NCBI GenBank assembly: GCA_030148915.1 | Contig: JASBSN010000083.1 | Span: forward strand, 1 to 58,006 | Reading direction: 5' to 3' | Source: Thiogranum sp. | GTDB taxonomy: Bacteria; Pseudomonadota; Gammaproteobacteria; DSM-19610 | DNA: 58,006 nucleotides | In this document: one piece after another, positions 56,998 through 58,006 of the stretch | Numbering within the stretch: the first letter of the stretch is position 1 | Layout of the letters: each line of letters starts with the position of its first letter | Position numbers and translations under genes: made by a program | The notes under the pieces: model-generated | The model's database searches: none | What the model was told of the DNA's origin: nothing | What the model saw: the letters and a program-made list of their open reading frames with translations, nothing else

Positions 56998-57654
56998 ATG
57001 ATGCCAGCCCTGAAAGCCCTGGAGCGTCTTCGCGACGGCAATCGCCGTTTCGTCGCCGACGTGCGCGGACGCAACCAGCCCCCCAGCCAGACGCGCCGCA
57101 ATGAACTGATGGGCGGTCAGGAGCCTTCGGCGATTATCCTCGGTTGCTCGGACTCGCGCGTGCCGGCGGAAATCATCTTCGACCAGGACCTGGGAGATCT
57201 GTTTGTCATCCGTGTGGCCGGCAACATCGTCGCGCCTTCGCAAGTCGGCAGCGTCGAGTTTGCCGCTGATCGCTACGGCACCCGGCTGGTCGTCGTGCTG
57301 GGCCACTCCATGTGCGGCGCCGTACGGGCCACCCTGGAAGAACTCGAGCGCAGCACCGACAGCCGCTCGCCGAATCTGCTTTCCATCGTCGATCGCATCC
57401 GCCCGGCCATTGAGGGACTGCTGGAAACCCCACACCGCCACGACCCCGAGCAACTGATGGCACAGGCCGTGCGCGCCAACATCCGCGCCTCGGCCGCCCA
57501 CTTGCGCCACGGCTCGCAACTGCTGGAGCAGCTGATTCTCAACGACGGTCTGTTGGTTGTCGGCGCCGAATACTCGCTGGAGACGGGCGTAGTGCATTTT
57601 TTCGACGGCATGCCGGAGAGCCTGGGGCGAGTTTCCAGCGCCAGCACACAATAA
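56998..57654 (+). CDS. Beta-class carbonic anhydrase
   Basis: Carbonic anhydrase interconverts CO2 and bicarbonate. The 218-residue product has zinc ligands Cys50 (LGCSDSRVPAE), His103 and Cys106 (VLGHSMCGAVRAT), and the Asp52/Arg54 dyad. VIRVAGNIVAPSQVGSVEFA and the C-terminal GAEYSLETGVVHFF fit the beta class. No signal peptide, so it is cytoplasmic. Two ATG codons at 56998 and 57001 are both possible starts. Confidence 0.95.
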   Translation: MMPALKALERLRDGNRRFVADVRGRNQPPSQTRRNELMGGQEPSAIILGCSDSRVPAEIIFDQDLGDLFVIRVAGNIVAPSQVGSVEFAADRYGTRLVVVLGHSMCGAVRATLEELERSTDSRSPNLLSIVDRIRPAIEGLLETPHRHDPEQLMAQAVRANIRASAAHLRHGSQLLEQLILNDGLLVVGAEYSLETGVVHFFDGMPESLGRVSSASTQ

Positions 57655-57708
57655 ACCGGTATCCCGCTGCAAGCGAACACCTGATACCGCCACCAAGGAG
57701 CGTTTCAC

Positions 57709-58006
57709 ATGGATGTGAAAGCCACCCTGTCACCCGGTGCCAACGGCACCAAGGCCCTGCTCAAAAAATACGGCGACCAGCTTGTGTGCGTACGTTACCG
57801 TTACGACAAGCAGCGGCACAAACGCCTCAAAACCGTAGAACTCATCGTTGAAGAAAAAGACTGGCACCCAGGCACCGTCAGCTACCCTGACCGACGCGTG
57901 TACCTGCGCATCGCCTACGGCGAGGCGGAGCTGAGAGAGCTGATCAAACGTCACGGCGGCTACTGGAGCCCGGAGAAGAAAGCCTGGCATCTCAGTTACC
58001 GCAAAG
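57709..58006 (+). CDS. Hypothetical protein, cut by the window end
   Basis: An open frame of 99 codons starts at ATG 57709 behind a strong AAGGAG site and runs off the window. The visible part is basic and beta-rich: DVKATLSPGANGTKALLKKYGDQL, then CVRYRYDKQRHKRLKTVELIVEEKDW, and ending WSPEKKAWHLSYRK. I do not recognise a named family with confidence; I recall similar proteins near mobile-element genes. Real coding is likely from the codon pattern and ribosome-binding site. Confidence 0.7.
   Translation, partial: MDVKATLSPGANGTKALLKKYGDQLVCVRYRYDKQRHKRLKTVELIVEEKDWHPGTVSYPDRRVYLRIAYGEAELRELIKRHGGYWSPEKKAWHLSYRK

Overview
The window reads as a GC-rich gammaproteobacterial chromosome. Two conserved blocks support this. 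The first is mnmG-rsmG-parA-parB-atpIBEFHAGDC-glmU-glmS, the usual near-origin cluster. The second is DUF2782 gene-polA-[small RNA]-engB-cytochrome c4-dsbA-EEP-family gene, which matches the arrangement I know from Pseudomonas (inverted and with insertions). Respiration (cytochrome c4, F-type ATP synthase), TRAP and NhaA transporters and a lipid A-type envelope suggest a free-living aquatic bacterium, perhaps in or near the Chromatiales. The genus cannot be fixed from this sequence alone.

Layout. Bases 1-2450 hold the end of a porin gene, a REP-like palindrome doublet, a terminator, a family-4 glycosyltransferase and a sharply AT-rich island with three copies of one decamer. Bases 2534-17257 are the housekeeping block, with a near-consensus promoter ahead of atpI. 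Directly after glmS, whose 3' end is the Tn7 attachment sequence, lies a Xre-RES toxin-antitoxin pair with its own promoter and operator. Bases 18640-25846 form a coherent envelope-stress-like module. It holds an EF-hand periplasmic protein, a 54-residue DUF1328 membrane protein, a membrane histidine kinase, an NtrC-type response regulator with intact GAFTGA, a three-BON-domain protein, a YqjD/YqjE/YqjK-like membrane trio and an AI-2E/PerM permease. Two sigma-54 promoters flank the two-component genes. Both carry a palindrome of the same type at almost the same upstream distance. I consider this the most interesting system in the window.

Bases 25850-30215 hold an acyltransferase remnant, two unrecognised genes, lplT, a YcgN-family gene, rsmJ and a small unknown. 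Bases 30350-41031 hold uvrD, nhaA, a large GGDEF/EAL protein, a TRAP transporter whose binding-protein gene faces its membrane genes, a DUF2782 gene and a LOG-family gene. Bases 41118-51434 hold polA, a strong small-RNA candidate in the Spot 42/ErsA position, engB, cytochrome c4, dsbA, an acetolactate-synthase-like gene, an EEP-family gene, a TetR regulator, a TatD-family gene and tcdA. The last part has a hemerythrin, an orphan ModA-like binding protein, a sorbosone-dehydrogenase-like protein, a FixL/FixJ-like pair, a beta-carbonic anhydrase and a truncated unknown gene.

How the genes work together. The first half is chromosome partition, energy and cell-wall precursor supply. The sigma-54 module probably senses a membrane or osmotic signal and induces periplasmic and ribosome-tethering membrane proteins. 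The right half combines DNA repair/replication, disulfide and electron-transfer functions, and a second signalling locus next to a PQQ-type dehydrogenase.
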